Assembly (NCBI GenBank): GCA_965204835.1
Contig: OZ242017.1
Span: 124,001 to 188,000 of the forward strand
DNA: 64,000 bases
DNA from: VXMT01 sp965204835
Lineage (GTDB): Bacteria > Chloroflexota > Dehalococcoidia > UBA2979
Direction of reading: 5' to 3'
Positions 15,886-24,276 of the stretch are shown piece by piece. A program made the translations under genes and the position numbers. How positions within the stretch are numbered: the first letter of the stretch is position 1; every line of letters starts with the position of its first letter. The notes beneath the pieces are model-generated. The model was not told where the DNA came from and made no database searches. It saw only the letters and a program-made list of their open reading frames with translations.

Positions 15886-16509
15886 GTGACCACCGCGCCG
15901 CAACGCACCGCCGTCGCGCCGCGCATCGGCGTGCTCGCGCTGCAGGGCGACGTGCGCGAGCACCTCGAGGCGCTCGCCGCGCTCGGCATCCCCGGCGCGG
16001 AGGTGCGCACGCTCGAGCAACTCGACGCCGTCGACGGGCTGATCATCCCGGGTGGGGAGAGCACGACGATCGCGCGGCTGCTGCTGATCTTCGGGATGCA
16101 TGAGCCGCTGCGCGCGCGCATCGCCGCCGGGATGCCAGTGTGGGGCACCTGCGCGGGCGCGATCCTGCTGGCGACGCACGCCGACCTCGACCGCCCCACC
16201 CTCGGCGTGATGGACATGCAGGCCGAGCGCAACGCCTACGGCCGCCAGGTCGACTCCTTCGAGGTCGACCTCGATATCGCGGGGCTCGACGGGGGGCCGC
16301 TGCGGGCGGTGTTCATCCGCGCACCCCGGCTGGCCGAGCCCGGCCCGGGCGTCGAGGTGCTCGCGCGGCTCGACGACGGCTCGATCGCGGCGTGCCGGCA
16401 GGGGCATATGCTGGCGACGGCGTTCCACCCGGAGCTCACCACGGACGGCAGACTGCACGCGTACTTCCTCGCCATGACCGAGGAGGCGCTTGCGGCGGCG
16501 AGGGCGTAG
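15886..16509 (+). CDS. pdxT: pyridoxal 5'-phosphate synthase glutaminase PdxT
   Basis: Class I glutaminase that feeds ammonia to PdxS. The 207-residue product shows RIGVLALQGDVREHL, the oxyanion-strand LIIPGGESTT, the nucleophile elbow WGTCAGAILL with the catalytic Cys, and the C-terminal FHPEL with the His-Glu pair. I chose the GTG at 15886, which starts just before the conserved core, over an in-frame start inside pdxS. It is 2 bases before the next gene, so the operon continues. Confidence 0.95.
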   Translation: MTTAPQRTAVAPRIGVLALQGDVREHLEALAALGIPGAEVRTLEQLDAVDGLIIPGGESTTIARLLLIFGMHEPLRARIAAGMPVWGTCAGAILLATHADLDRPTLGVMDMQAERNAYGRQVDSFEVDLDIAGLDGGPLRAVFIRAPRLAEPGPGVEVLARLDDGSIAACRQGHMLATAFHPELTTDGRLHAYFLAMTEEALAAARA

Positions 16510-16511
16510 CC

Positions 16512-17447
16512 ATGATCGGCCCGAACGACCTCATTGCGTTCGTCACGTTCGACGGGCACGTCTACGCCAACCAGGCCGTGACGCGCGAGCGGCTGGGCCA
16601 GCCGCCCGAGCCCGCGCACGCGCTCAAGGCCGCGCTGGCGCACTGGCTGCGCCGCCGCCACGTGTGGATGGACGTCGAGGGCCGCCACATCCAGGGCATC
16701 GCCACCGCGCGCCCCCTCGCGGGCCCCAGCGCGTGGGAGCTCGACACGCTCGTGGACGCGGGCGAGCCCGGCGCGGAGGCGAGCGTGGTCCGCTCGCTGC
16801 TGCAGCAGGTCCAGGAAGACGCCCGCCGCGACGGGGTCACGCACCTGCTGGCGCGGCTGCGCTCGAACGCCCCTGCGGTGGTCGGCGCGATGCGGGCGGG
16901 CTTCACCCAGGCGCTGGGCGAACAGCTCTGGCGCGCCCCGCTGCTCCGTGGCCTCGCCGCGCCCGACCGCTCGATCACCGTCGAGGAGGCAACCGAGGCC
17001 GACACGCACGACCTGTTCCTGCTCTACTGCCGCGCCGTCCCCGTGACGGCGCGCAGCGCGATCGCGATGACGCAGCGCGAGTGGCTCGCGACGCGCGAGC
17101 AGGACTGGCTCGACCGCCGCTCGCTCGCCCTCGTCGCGCGTGCGGGCGGCCTGGTGGTCGGGATGGCGCGGCTCTCGTCCGCGCACGGCAGCACCCACGT
17201 CGAGCTGCTCGCCGCGCCCGACGCGCCGGGCGCAGCGGGCGCGTTGCTCGCCGCCGCGGCGCCGCGTTCGCCGAGCGGGCACCCGGTGCTCGTGCTCACG
17301 CCCGCCGTGGCCAGCCCGGCCGCCGCGGAGCTGCGCGCGACGGGGTTCGAGCCGGACGAGGAGTACGTGGTCCTCAGCAAGCGCGTCGCGCGCCCCGTCG
17401 AGGAGACGGTGACGGTGGGCGCGGGCGTCGCGGTGCCGGGAGGGTAG
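16512..17447 (+). CDS. GNAT-like acetyltransferase, probable
   Basis: The 311-residue protein starts at ATG 16512, 2 bases after pdxT. It looks like two weak GNAT-type halves: residues 1-145 (ELDTLVDAGEPGAEASVVRSLLQQVQEDARRDG has the GNAT-helix pattern) and 155-300 (LALVARAGGLVVGMARLSS as strands 2-4). The acetyl-CoA-binding Q/RxxGxG/A motif is not clear in either half. Function and substrate are unknown; the fold call is from pattern only. Confidence 0.7.
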   Translation: MIGPNDLIAFVTFDGHVYANQAVTRERLGQPPEPAHALKAALAHWLRRRHVWMDVEGRHIQGIATARPLAGPSAWELDTLVDAGEPGAEASVVRSLLQQVQEDARRDGVTHLLARLRSNAPAVVGAMRAGFTQALGEQLWRAPLLRGLAAPDRSITVEEATEADTHDLFLLYCRAVPVTARSAIAMTQREWLATREQDWLDRRSLALVARAGGLVVGMARLSSAHGSTHVELLAAPDAPGAAGALLAAAAPRSPSGHPVLVLTPAVASPAAAELRATGFEPDEEYVVLSKRVARPVEETVTVGAGVAVPGG

Positions 17448-17450
17448 CCG

Positions 17451-19118
17451 GTGGCAACCGAACAGGTCACGGCGCCCGGCGAGGAGGTCCTCGCCGACCT
17501 GCGCGAGATCGAGCTGCTGTTCGAGGCGCTCCCCGTGCGCATCGCCAACGCGCTCCGGGAGTCCGACGCCGACGACCTCCTCGAGGTCGTGCTCGACCTC
17601 GGCCGCCAGCCGACGGCGCGCCACGCCGACCGCGAGGTCGTGCTCAGCGAAGACGAGGTCTCCGAACAGGACCTCGACCACGTGGTGGCGGCGATCTCCG
17701 AGTTCGCCGACGACAACCGCGCCGGCATCCCGCGCACGCTCCACCGCATCTCCGCGATCCGGAACCGCCGAGGCCGCATCGTGGGCCTGACGTGCCGCGT
17801 CGGCCGCAGCGTCACCGGCTCCGCAGGCGCGATCCGCGACCTCTTCGAGGCCGGGCGCAGCGTCCTGCTCCTGGGCGCACCGGGGGTGGGCAAGACGACG
17901 ATGCTGCGCGAGGCAGCCCGGGTGCTCGCCGACGACCTCGAACGCCGCGTCGTGATCGTCGACACCTCGAACGAGATCGGGGGCGACGGCGACATCCCGC
18001 ACCACGCAGTGGGCCGCGCACGCCGCATGCAGGTGCCGCACCCGGAGCTGCAGCACCAACTCATGATCGAGGCCGTCGAGAACCACATGCCCGAGGTGAT
18101 CGTGATCGACGAGATCGGCACGGCCCTCGAGGCGACCGCGGCGCGCACCATCGCCGAGCGCGGCGTGCAGCTGATCGGCACCGCCCACGGCAACACGCTG
18201 CACAACCTCATGCAGAACCCGACGCTCTCCGACCTCATCGGCGGCATCGAGTCGGTCACCCTCGGCGACGAGGAGGCGCGCCGCCGAGGCACCCAGAAGA
18301 CCGTGCTCGAACGCCGCGCCCCGCCGACGTTCGGGTCACTGGTCGAGATCCAGTCGTTCGACCGCGTGGCGGTCCACGAGGACATCGGCGCAACCGTCGA
18401 CAAGCTGCTGCGCGGCTTCGACGCGGAGGCCGAGGTGCGCACCATCGCCCCCGGCGGCCAGGTCTCGGGCGCCACCCGCGTCCCGGTGCCCTCGACGCAG
18501 AGCGAGACGCTGGTCCCGCCTCGTGAGCGCGCAGGCGAGCGCCACGAACTGCCGCCCGCGCCGGGCGGTCCGCTGCGCCGCATCCTGCCGTTCGGGGTGA
18601 GCCGGTCGCGGTTGGAGCAGGCGATCCACGAGACGCGCTCGGACGCGGAGATCGTCGACCGCGTTGGCGAAGCGGACGCGGTCATGACGCTGCGGCCGTA
18701 CTACCGCCGTCGCAGCGGCCCGCTGCGTGAGGCGGCCTCGCGCGGCATCCCGGTCTACGTGCTGCGCAACAACACCATCAGCCAGATGGAGCAGTCCCTG
18801 ATGCGCATGCGGGGCGACGGCAACGAGCCCGACCCGACCACCTCGGCGCTCAAGGAAGCCGAGGAGGCGATCGCGGCGGTCAACCTCGGCGGTGAGAGCA
18901 GCATCGAGCTCTCGCCGCAGAACGCCTACATCAGGCGGCTCCAGCACGAGCTCGCCACGCGCCACGGAGCCACCTCGGTCTCGCGCGGACGGGAGCCGTA
19001 CCGCCGCGTCACGCTCGCCGCCGGGGACGGCTCGACGCGCGCCGCCCGCGCCGTGCCAGCCCTCGCCGACTCGCCCGACCGCTCACCTGCAGGCGGGGAC
19101 CCCCCGCCGGGCGAGTAG
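17451..19118 (+). CDS. SpoIIIAA-like AAA ATPase with R3H domain
   Basis: The 555-residue protein has a P-loop ATPase core at about 85-330 (LLGAPGVGKTT; Walker B VIVIDEIGT; a GTAHGNTLHNL sensor) related to SpoIIIAA/Ycf45. A middle basic region of about 100 residues follows, then a C-terminal R3H nucleic-acid-binding domain near 505-535 (RRLQH supplies Arg-x3-His, then SRGREPYRRV). This architecture is known in Cyanobacteria and Chloroflexota and binds single-stranded nucleic acid in general; the task is unknown. The GTG start is 3 bases after the previous stop. Confidence 0.88.
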   Translation: MATEQVTAPGEEVLADLREIELLFEALPVRIANALRESDADDLLEVVLDLGRQPTARHADREVVLSEDEVSEQDLDHVVAAISEFADDNRAGIPRTLHRISAIRNRRGRIVGLTCRVGRSVTGSAGAIRDLFEAGRSVLLLGAPGVGKTTMLREAARVLADDLERRVVIVDTSNEIGGDGDIPHHAVGRARRMQVPHPELQHQLMIEAVENHMPEVIVIDEIGTALEATAARTIAERGVQLIGTAHGNTLHNLMQNPTLSDLIGGIESVTLGDEEARRRGTQKTVLERRAPPTFGSLVEIQSFDRVAVHEDIGATVDKLLRGFDAEAEVRTIAPGGQVSGATRVPVPSTQSETLVPPRERAGERHELPPAPGGPLRRILPFGVSRSRLEQAIHETRSDAEIVDRVGEADAVMTLRPYYRRRSGPLREAASRGIPVYVLRNNTISQMEQSLMRMRGDGNEPDPTTSALKEAEEAIAAVNLGGESSIELSPQNAYIRRLQHELATRHGATSVSRGREPYRRVTLAAGDGSTRAARAVPALADSPDRSPAGGDPPPGE

Positions 19119-19123
19119 CCCGC

Positions 19124-19750
19124 GTGGCCGCACGCTCCGGCTGCTTCGTCACGATCGAGGGCGGCGAGGGCGTCGGGAAGACGACCCTCCTCGCCGCCCT
19201 CGCCGACCGAGCCCGCGAGGCGGGCCTTGATGTCGTCATGTGCCGCGAACCGGGTGGGACGGCGCTCGGCGAGCGGCTGCGCGACGCGCTCCTCCGCGCC
19301 GGCGGCGACGCGCCGGACGCGCACGCCGAGCTGCTCGTGTTTGCGGCGGCGCGGGCGCAGCTCGTGGCCGAGGTGATCCGCCCGGCCCTAGAGCGCTCTG
19401 CCCTCGTGCTCTGCGACCGCTACGCCGATTCGACCACGGCGTACCAGCACTTCGGCCGCGGGCTGCCTCGCGCGACAGTCGACGCGGTCAACGCCGCGGC
19501 CACGGGCGGGCTCACGCCCGACCTCACGCTGCTCCTCGACCTCCCGCCCGCGGAGGGCCTGCGCCGCGCCGGCCGGGCGGGTGACTACATGGAGCGCGAG
19601 GACCTCGCGTTCCACGAGCGCGTCCGCGCCGGCTTCGCCGCGCTCGCGCAGGCCGAGCCCGCGCGCTGGCGCGTCCTCGACGCGTCGAGGGGTGCGGACG
19701 ACGTGGCAGCCGCGGCGTGGGGCGAGGTGTCCCGGGTCGCCACAAGCTGA
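19124..19750 (+). CDS. tmk: thymidylate kinase
   Basis: Phosphorylates dTMP to dTDP. The 208-residue product has the P-loop FVTIEGGEGVGKTTLL, the DRx-type motif CDRYADSTTAYQHFGRG and the CREPGGTALGERLR segment that binds dTMP. The GTG start is 5 bases after the R3H ATPase stop. In many bacteria tmk lies with holB; here it closes the pdxST operon instead. Confidence 0.95.
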   Translation: MAARSGCFVTIEGGEGVGKTTLLAALADRAREAGLDVVMCREPGGTALGERLRDALLRAGGDAPDAHAELLVFAAARAQLVAEVIRPALERSALVLCDRYADSTTAYQHFGRGLPRATVDAVNAAATGGLTPDLTLLLDLPPAEGLRRAGRAGDYMEREDLAFHERVRAGFAALAQAEPARWRVLDASRGADDVAAAAWGEVSRVATS

Positions 19751-19912
19751 CGCGTCGCCACGGCAGCCTCGCGCATTGTCTCTGCCTCGATCGGTCCACG
19801 GCTCACGGTGGCTCCTCGGCGGCGGCGGGCGCGCCGCGTAGCGGCGTGCTGTGGGAGACTTGTGCGCCACGTCACAGCCGACCCGCAAACCGCTCCCACG
19901 GAGGGTCGACGC

Positions 19913-20419
19913 ATGAGTGAGCCGGAGCTGCCGGAGGGGTGGCCTGACGCCTTTGACGAGGACGCCCGCGACTACCTGTACGAGGAGGCGAGCACGCGCC
20001 TGCGGGAGATCACCGAATTCGCCGGTCAACAGCAGGACAAGGCGTTGGGCTTGCTACGGTTGTCATTCGTTCTGATCGCCGTGGGCGGGATCTTTGGCGA
20101 CCTGCATCTCGGGCCGAGCCTGCTGGGCGTAGTGTCCGTTCTGGCAATCGTCTCTGCCGTTACTGTCGGCGGGATCGGGCTCCTGCTGTTGTTCCCGAGG
20201 GAGTGGGCGACGGGTCCTGACGTCGATTGGCTTGCACAGTGGGAGGGAGCGAGTCAGCGCGCGATGAGAGACACCGTGCTGGAGGACTCAGTGGAGGGCT
20301 TTCGCCGCAACCGCGCGCTCACTGCCACACGGGGCAAGCTACTGACTGCCCTCGTCGTAGCTCTGGCGCTGCAGACGGTGTTCGTGGTGCTGGTTCAGAT
20401 CGTCTCGGCACTGCAGTAG
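19913..20419 (+). CDS. small three-helix membrane protein
   Basis: The 168-residue protein starts at ATG 19913 with GGAGG eight bases upstream. An acidic N-terminal helix (EEASTRLREITEFAGQQQDK) leads into two membrane segments (about residues 45-62 and 67-97), a 50-residue polar loop with FPREWATGPDVDW, then a C-terminal membrane helix (LLTALVVALALQTVFVVLVQ). No family is recognised. Base composition is less GC-rich and codon choice less strict than in neighbours, hinting at transfer. It faces the twin microprotein genes tail to tail. Confidence 0.7.
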   Translation: MSEPELPEGWPDAFDEDARDYLYEEASTRLREITEFAGQQQDKALGLLRLSFVLIAVGGIFGDLHLGPSLLGVVSVLAIVSAVTVGGIGLLLLFPREWATGPDVDWLAQWEGASQRAMRDTVLEDSVEGFRRNRALTATRGKLLTALVVALALQTVFVVLVQIVSALQ

Positions 20420-20432
20420 CAAAGCGAGCCGA

Positions 20433-20570
20433 TTATCTACCCCACTTCTCGATCGTGACCGAGGATCCCGGCGGCCGCGGTGGCTCCGGGGGCTTCTCGT
20501 CACGCTTCGGCGGATCTGAGGCCTCGTCACGGGATTCTGAGGGAGGTGGTTCAAGAGTTCGACGGGTCAT
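20433..20570 (-). CDS. 45-residue microprotein B of a tandem pair
   Basis: This short ORF encodes exactly 45 residues beginning MTRRTLEPPPSESRDEASDP and ending PPRPPGSSVTIEKWGR. It is the second of two paralogues: the neighbour at 20584-20721 has the same length and the same C-terminal RPPGSxVTIEKWGR, while the N-terminal halves differ. GGAGG lies seven bases before the ATG, and 13 bases separate it from microprotein A. There is no membrane segment; it is proline- and charge-rich. Function is unknown. Conservation of the C-terminus against a diverged N-terminus argues that it is translated. Confidence 0.75.
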   Translation of the reverse strand: MTRRTLEPPPSESRDEASDPPKRDEKPPEPPRPPGSSVTIEKWGR

Positions 20571-20583
20571 GATTTCGCCTCCG

Positions 20584-20721
20584 CTACCGGCCCCACTTCT
20601 CAATCGTCACGGGAGAGCCGGGCGGCCGCGGGGGTGGGGTGCGCTTCCTGTCAGGCTTGGGAGTCTCGACTGACGTCTCGGGCTCCGGGGCCGTTCGCTC
20701 CTCCACCTCGCCGTGGCTCAT
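20584..20721 (-). CDS. 45-residue microprotein A of a tandem pair
   Basis: First of two 45-residue paralogues: it begins MSHGEVEERTAPEPETSVET and ends PPRPPGSPVTIEKWGR. A GGAGGA ribosome site lies six bases before the ATG. The ORF starts 24 bases after the thiolase stop on the same strand, so thiolase-A-B can be one transcript. Its stop codon lies inside the leader of microprotein B. The shared C-terminal motif with a Trp and terminal Arg could be a binding tag or a modified peptide core; no modifying enzyme is adjacent. Confidence 0.75.
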   Translation of the reverse strand: MSHGEVEERTAPEPETSVETPKPDRKRTPPPRPPGSPVTIEKWGR

Positions 20722-20745
20722 GGCTGTCCTCCGAGGTTCGACGCG

Positions 20746-21921
20746 CTAGTTGATGCGCTCGAAGATCGAGGCGATGCCCTGGCCGCCGCCGATGCACAGC
20801 GACACCATCGCGTACTGCCCGTCGATGCGCTCGAGCTCGTACATGGCCTTCACCGTCAGGATCGTGCCGCTCGCGCCCACCGGGTGACCGAGCGCGATCG
20901 CTCCACCGTTGGGGTTGGTCTTCTCCTCGGGCAGGTTCAGCGCGTTGCTGCACGCAGCCGCGACCGAGGCGAACGCCTCGTTCAGCTCGATCGTGTCCAT
21001 GTCGTCCACGGACAGCCCGGCCTTCTCCAGCGCGCTCTGCATCGCCGGGATGGGGCCCGAGCCCATGATGCGCGGCTCGACGCCAGCCTGCGCCCGCGCG
21101 ACGAGGCGGAACTTCGGCGTGACGCCCAGCTCGGCGGCCTTGCTTGCGGTGGTCACGACCACCGCGGCGGCGCCGTCGTTGATGCCCGAGGAGTTCCCCG
21201 CCGTCACCTGGCCGTCCGGCTTGAACGCCGGGCGCAGGCGGCCGAGCGACTCCATGTCGGTCCGGCGCGGGTGCTCGTCGGTGTCGAAGGTCACGGTATT
21301 GCGGCCCTGGCGGACCTCGACCGGGAGGATCTGGTCCTTGAAGTAGCCCGCCTCGATGGCGGCGAGGGCGCGCTCCTGCGAGCGGACGGAGACCTCGTCC
21401 TGCATCTCGCGCGAGACGTCGAACTCGTCGGCGAGGTTCTCGGCGGTGATGCCCATGTGGCAGGACTCGTACGGGTCGGAGATGAGGTGCAGCAGGTTGT
21501 CCTCGACCGCGTCGTGGCCCAGGCGGTAGCCGGAGCGGCCGCGGCGCAGCAGGTAGGGCTGCATCGTCATGTTCTCGGCGCCGCCGGCGACGATGATCTC
21601 GGCGTCCCCGGTCTGCAGCCAGCGGGCCGCCGTGTTGATGGCCTCGAGGCCGGAGCCGCAGATGCGGTTCACCGTGTAGGCCGGGGTGCCGACGGGCAGG
21701 CCGGCCTTCAGCGTGGCGACGCGGGCGATGTAGCCGTCCTCGGCCACCTGCCCGACGCAGCCCAGGATGACCTGGTCGATCTGTTCCGACTCCAGCCCGG
21801 CGCGCTCTACCGAGTCGCGGATGACGGCCGCGCCGAGGTCGGATGCGGGTGTCTGGCTGAACGAGCCGTTCATCGTGCCGATCGCGGTCCGCACGCCGCT
21901 GAGCAGGACAATGTCTTCCAT
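20746..21921 (-). CDS. acetyl-CoA C-acyltransferase (thiolase)
   Basis: Condenses or cleaves acyl-CoA thioesters. The 391-residue product has the active-site Cys in NRICGSGLEA near residue 88, NEAFASV near 317, GHPVGASG near 348 and the second Cys in SLCIGGGQGIA near 378. Start chosen at ATG 21921 because a GGGGG stretch precedes it. A degradative or biosynthetic role cannot be fixed from sequence; the window also holds an acyl-CoA dehydrogenase at 8194. Two microprotein genes follow on the same strand. Confidence 0.95.
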   Translation of the reverse strand: MEDIVLLSGVRTAIGTMNGSFSQTPASDLGAAVIRDSVERAGLESEQIDQVILGCVGQVAEDGYIARVATLKAGLPVGTPAYTVNRICGSGLEAINTAARWLQTGDAEIIVAGGAENMTMQPYLLRRGRSGYRLGHDAVEDNLLHLISDPYESCHMGITAENLADEFDVSREMQDEVSVRSQERALAAIEAGYFKDQILPVEVRQGRNTVTFDTDEHPRRTDMESLGRLRPAFKPDGQVTAGNSSGINDGAAAVVVTTASKAAELGVTPKFRLVARAQAGVEPRIMGSGPIPAMQSALEKAGLSVDDMDTIELNEAFASVAAACSNALNLPEEKTNPNGGAIALGHPVGASGTILTVKAMYELERIDGQYAMVSLCIGGGQGIASIFERIN

Positions 21922-21983
21922 TGGAAGCCCCCTACGGTCGTCCTCGCTGGCCATTCGGCCACCGCCGGAACCCGTTATCGCGT

Positions 21984-21997
21984 GTATACAAGTGTAC
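21984..21997. promoter_or_regulatory. imperfect palindrome upstream of thiolase
   Basis: GTATAC-AA-GTGTAC is a 14-base near-palindrome (5 of 6 arm positions pair) 63 bases upstream of the thiolase start, in the divergent gap with thrB. Its size resembles a TetR- or FadR-type operator. No regulator gene is adjacent. Confidence 0.3.
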
Positions 21998-22110
21998 GTC
22001 GCGAGGCGCTAGCGGGTTGTGTCGGCAATAGCGGAAATTCCTTAAATTCCGACCATCTCGCCGCTGATCGGGCGCGAGGACGGTTGCGCGCGCCGAACGC
22101 GCGCCTCTCG

Positions 22111-22139
22111 TTGCCCACCCCCGGACGCGCCCATACACT
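22111..22139 (+). promoter_or_regulatory. leaderless promoter of thrB
   Basis: TTGCCC (22111-22116) and TACACT (22134-22139) have a 17-base spacer, and the ATG of thrB lies 7 bases after the -10. Transcription would start at or next to the start codon, and no ribosome site precedes the ATG. A leaderless mRNA is the simplest reading. Confidence 0.65.
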
Positions 22140-22145
22140 CGATCC

Positions 22146-23045
22146 ATGAGCGCATCCAGCGTCACCGTCGAGGTCCCGGCGACCTCCGCCAACCTCGGAT
22201 CGGGCTTCGACAGCCTCGGCGTCGCACTCGACTGGACGCTGCGCCTGCGCTTCACGATCCACGACGACCCCCAGCCCGCGCCCAGCGACCCGGTCGCGCT
22301 CATGGCGGGGCGCGCCGTGCTCACGCTCTACAACATGGCGGCGATCCCCGCCCCCTCCGGCCTCGAAGTCAGCGTCGAGCCGGACGGCCCCCCGGTCGGC
22401 CGAGGCCTCGGGCAGTCGGCAGCTGCCCGCGTGGCCGGCGTCATCGCGGCGAACGCGCTCACCGGCAGCGACTACGACCACGACACGCTGCTCCCGCTCG
22501 CCGTGCAACTCGAGCGCCACGCCGACAACGCCGTGCCGGCGATGTTCGGCGGCCTCCAGGTGGTGGTGGAGCACGACCTCGACGGCGTGCTGCACCTCGG
22601 CATCGAGGCCCCCGAAGAGCTGCGGTTCGTCCTGCTCGTGCCGGACCTGACGATGGCGACGGAGGAGACGCGGCAGCGGCTGCCGCAGCGCGTCTCGCGC
22701 AACCACGCCGTGCACAACATCGGCCGCGCCGCGCTGCTCGTCGCGGCGCTCAACGAGCGTCGCTACGACCTGCTGCAGGCGGCGACCGAGGACGTGCTGC
22801 ACCAGCCGGCGCGCGCGACGATCTTCGAGCCGATGTACCCGATCTTCCAGGCCGCCCGCGACGCGGGCGCCCATGGCGCCTACCTCTCCGGCGGCGGCCC
22901 GACGATCGCCGCGCTCGCCACGGACCACTTCGAGGAGATCGCCGGGGCGATGCGCGCCGCGGCCGCCTCGCACGGCGTCGAGGCGGTCACGCGCGTCTGC
23001 GCGGCTCGGACCGAGGGCGCTGTGCTGTCGTCCGACGAGGCGTAG
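22146..23045 (+). CDS. thrB: homoserine kinase
   Basis: Phosphorylates homoserine in threonine synthesis. The 299-residue GHMP-fold kinase begins SSVTVEVPATSANLGSGFDSLG, has the ATP-binding GRGLGQSAAARVAG near residue 80 (a variant of PxxxGLGSSAA with Gln for Ser), and a C-terminal SGGGPTIAALA loop. It lies 10 bases before lysC, so the pair makes an aspartate-family amino acid operon. Confidence 0.93.
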   Translation: MSASSVTVEVPATSANLGSGFDSLGVALDWTLRLRFTIHDDPQPAPSDPVALMAGRAVLTLYNMAAIPAPSGLEVSVEPDGPPVGRGLGQSAAARVAGVIAANALTGSDYDHDTLLPLAVQLERHADNAVPAMFGGLQVVVEHDLDGVLHLGIEAPEELRFVLLVPDLTMATEETRQRLPQRVSRNHAVHNIGRAALLVAALNERRYDLLQAATEDVLHQPARATIFEPMYPIFQAARDAGAHGAYLSGGGPTIAALATDHFEEIAGAMRAAAASHGVEAVTRVCAARTEGAVLSSDEA

Positions 23046-23055
23046 GGCTGGAGCG

Positions 23056-24276
23056 ATGGCGCTCGTCGTCCAGAAGTACGGCGGCTCCTCGGTGGCCGAC
23101 GCTGAGAAGATCCAGCACGTCGCGCGACGCATCATGGCGCGACACACCGCGGGCGACCGCGTCGTCGCCGTCGTCTCGGCGATGGGCAAGACGACCGATG
23201 AGCTGATCGCGCTCACGCAGCAGATCACCTCGACCCCCCGTGCGCGCGAGCTCGACATGCTGATGTCGACCGGGGAGGCGGTCTCTTCGTCGCTGCTCTC
23301 GATGGCGCTGCACGAGCTGGGCGCCGAGGCGATCAGCCTCAGCGGCCCGCAGGCCGGCATCCGTACCGACGCGGTGTTCGGGCGGGCGCGCATCTCGGGC
23401 ATCGACACGGCGCGGCTGGAGCACGAGCTCGACCGGGGGCAGATCGTGATCGTGGCCGGGTTCCAGGGGGCGTCGGACGACTTCGACATCACCACGCTCG
23501 GGCGCGGTGGCAGCGACACCACGGCCGTCGCGCTGGCCGCGGCGCTCAACGCGGACCGCTGCGAGATCTACACCGACGTCGCCGGCATCTACACCGCCGA
23601 CCCGCGCGTCTGCCCGGCGGCGCGGCCACTGCGCGACGTCGGGTACGAGGAGATGCTGGAGCTCGCGACCACGGGCGCGCGAGTCATGCACGCGCGCGCA
23701 GTCGAGATCGGCCAGCTGTACGGCGTCGCCATCCTCGTCGCAAGCACGTTCGACGTCGAGGCGCCCGGTACGCTGATCCACAAGGAGACGACGATGGAGC
23801 AGGCCAACAAGGTGCGCGGCATCGCGCACGAGTCGAACATCGCGAAGATCACGGTGCGCGGTGTCCCGGACCAGCCGGGCGTGGCCGCGCAGGTCTTCGT
23901 GCCCCTCGCCGAGGCGGGCATCTCCGTCGACACGATCGTGCAGAACGCGAGCGTCGAGGAGCTCACGGACATGACGTTCACCGTCGACCGCAGCGAGCTC
24001 CGCGGAGCGGTCGACGTCGTCGAGCAGGTGCTGCCGCGCATCAACGCCGCCGACGTGATCTCCGACCCCGACTTCGGGTCGGTCTCGATCGTCGGCACGG
24101 GGATGTCGAGCAGCCCGGGCTACGCGGCGCGCATGTTCGAGCTGCTGTTCGAGCACGGTATCAACATCGAGTTGATCTCCACCTCGGAGATCCGCATCAC
24201 GTGCATCGTGCGGTCGGGCCAGGTCGAGGCCGCCGTGCAGGCGCTGCACGACGGGTTCGCACTCGATCGGGAGTAG
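23056..24276 (+). CDS. lysC: aspartate kinase
   Basis: First committed enzyme of lysine, threonine and methionine synthesis. The 406-residue product starts ALVVQKYGGSSVAD, with the kinase domain to about 250 (TLGRGGSDTTAVALA; EIYTDVAGIYTADPR) and two ACT domains after about 262 (ITVRGVPDQPGVAAQVF; VSIVGTGMSSSPGYAARMFE). Feedback control by lysine and/or threonine is expected. The ATG at 23056 follows GGAGCG, 10 bases after thrB. Confidence 0.96.
   Translation: MALVVQKYGGSSVADAEKIQHVARRIMARHTAGDRVVAVVSAMGKTTDELIALTQQITSTPRARELDMLMSTGEAVSSSLLSMALHELGAEAISLSGPQAGIRTDAVFGRARISGIDTARLEHELDRGQIVIVAGFQGASDDFDITTLGRGGSDTTAVALAAALNADRCEIYTDVAGIYTADPRVCPAARPLRDVGYEEMLELATTGARVMHARAVEIGQLYGVAILVASTFDVEAPGTLIHKETTMEQANKVRGIAHESNIAKITVRGVPDQPGVAAQVFVPLAEAGISVDTIVQNASVEELTDMTFTVDRSELRGAVDVVEQVLPRINAADVISDPDFGSVSIVGTGMSSSPGYAARMFELLFEHGINIELISTSEIRITCIVRSGQVEAAVQALHDGFALDRE

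Noticed and set aside
14670..16232. Long minus-strand open frame over pdxS-pdxT
   Set aside because: It is a by-product of high GC and strong third-position bias; the translation is Arg/Ala/His-rich with no motif, and pdxS and pdxT on the plus strand are certain.
16236..18526. Very long open frames (over 650 codons) on both strands across 16.2-18.5 kb
   Set aside because: Their products are low-complexity Arg/Gly/Ala/His; they overlap well-supported pdxT, acetyltransferase-like and R3H ATPase genes in other frames.
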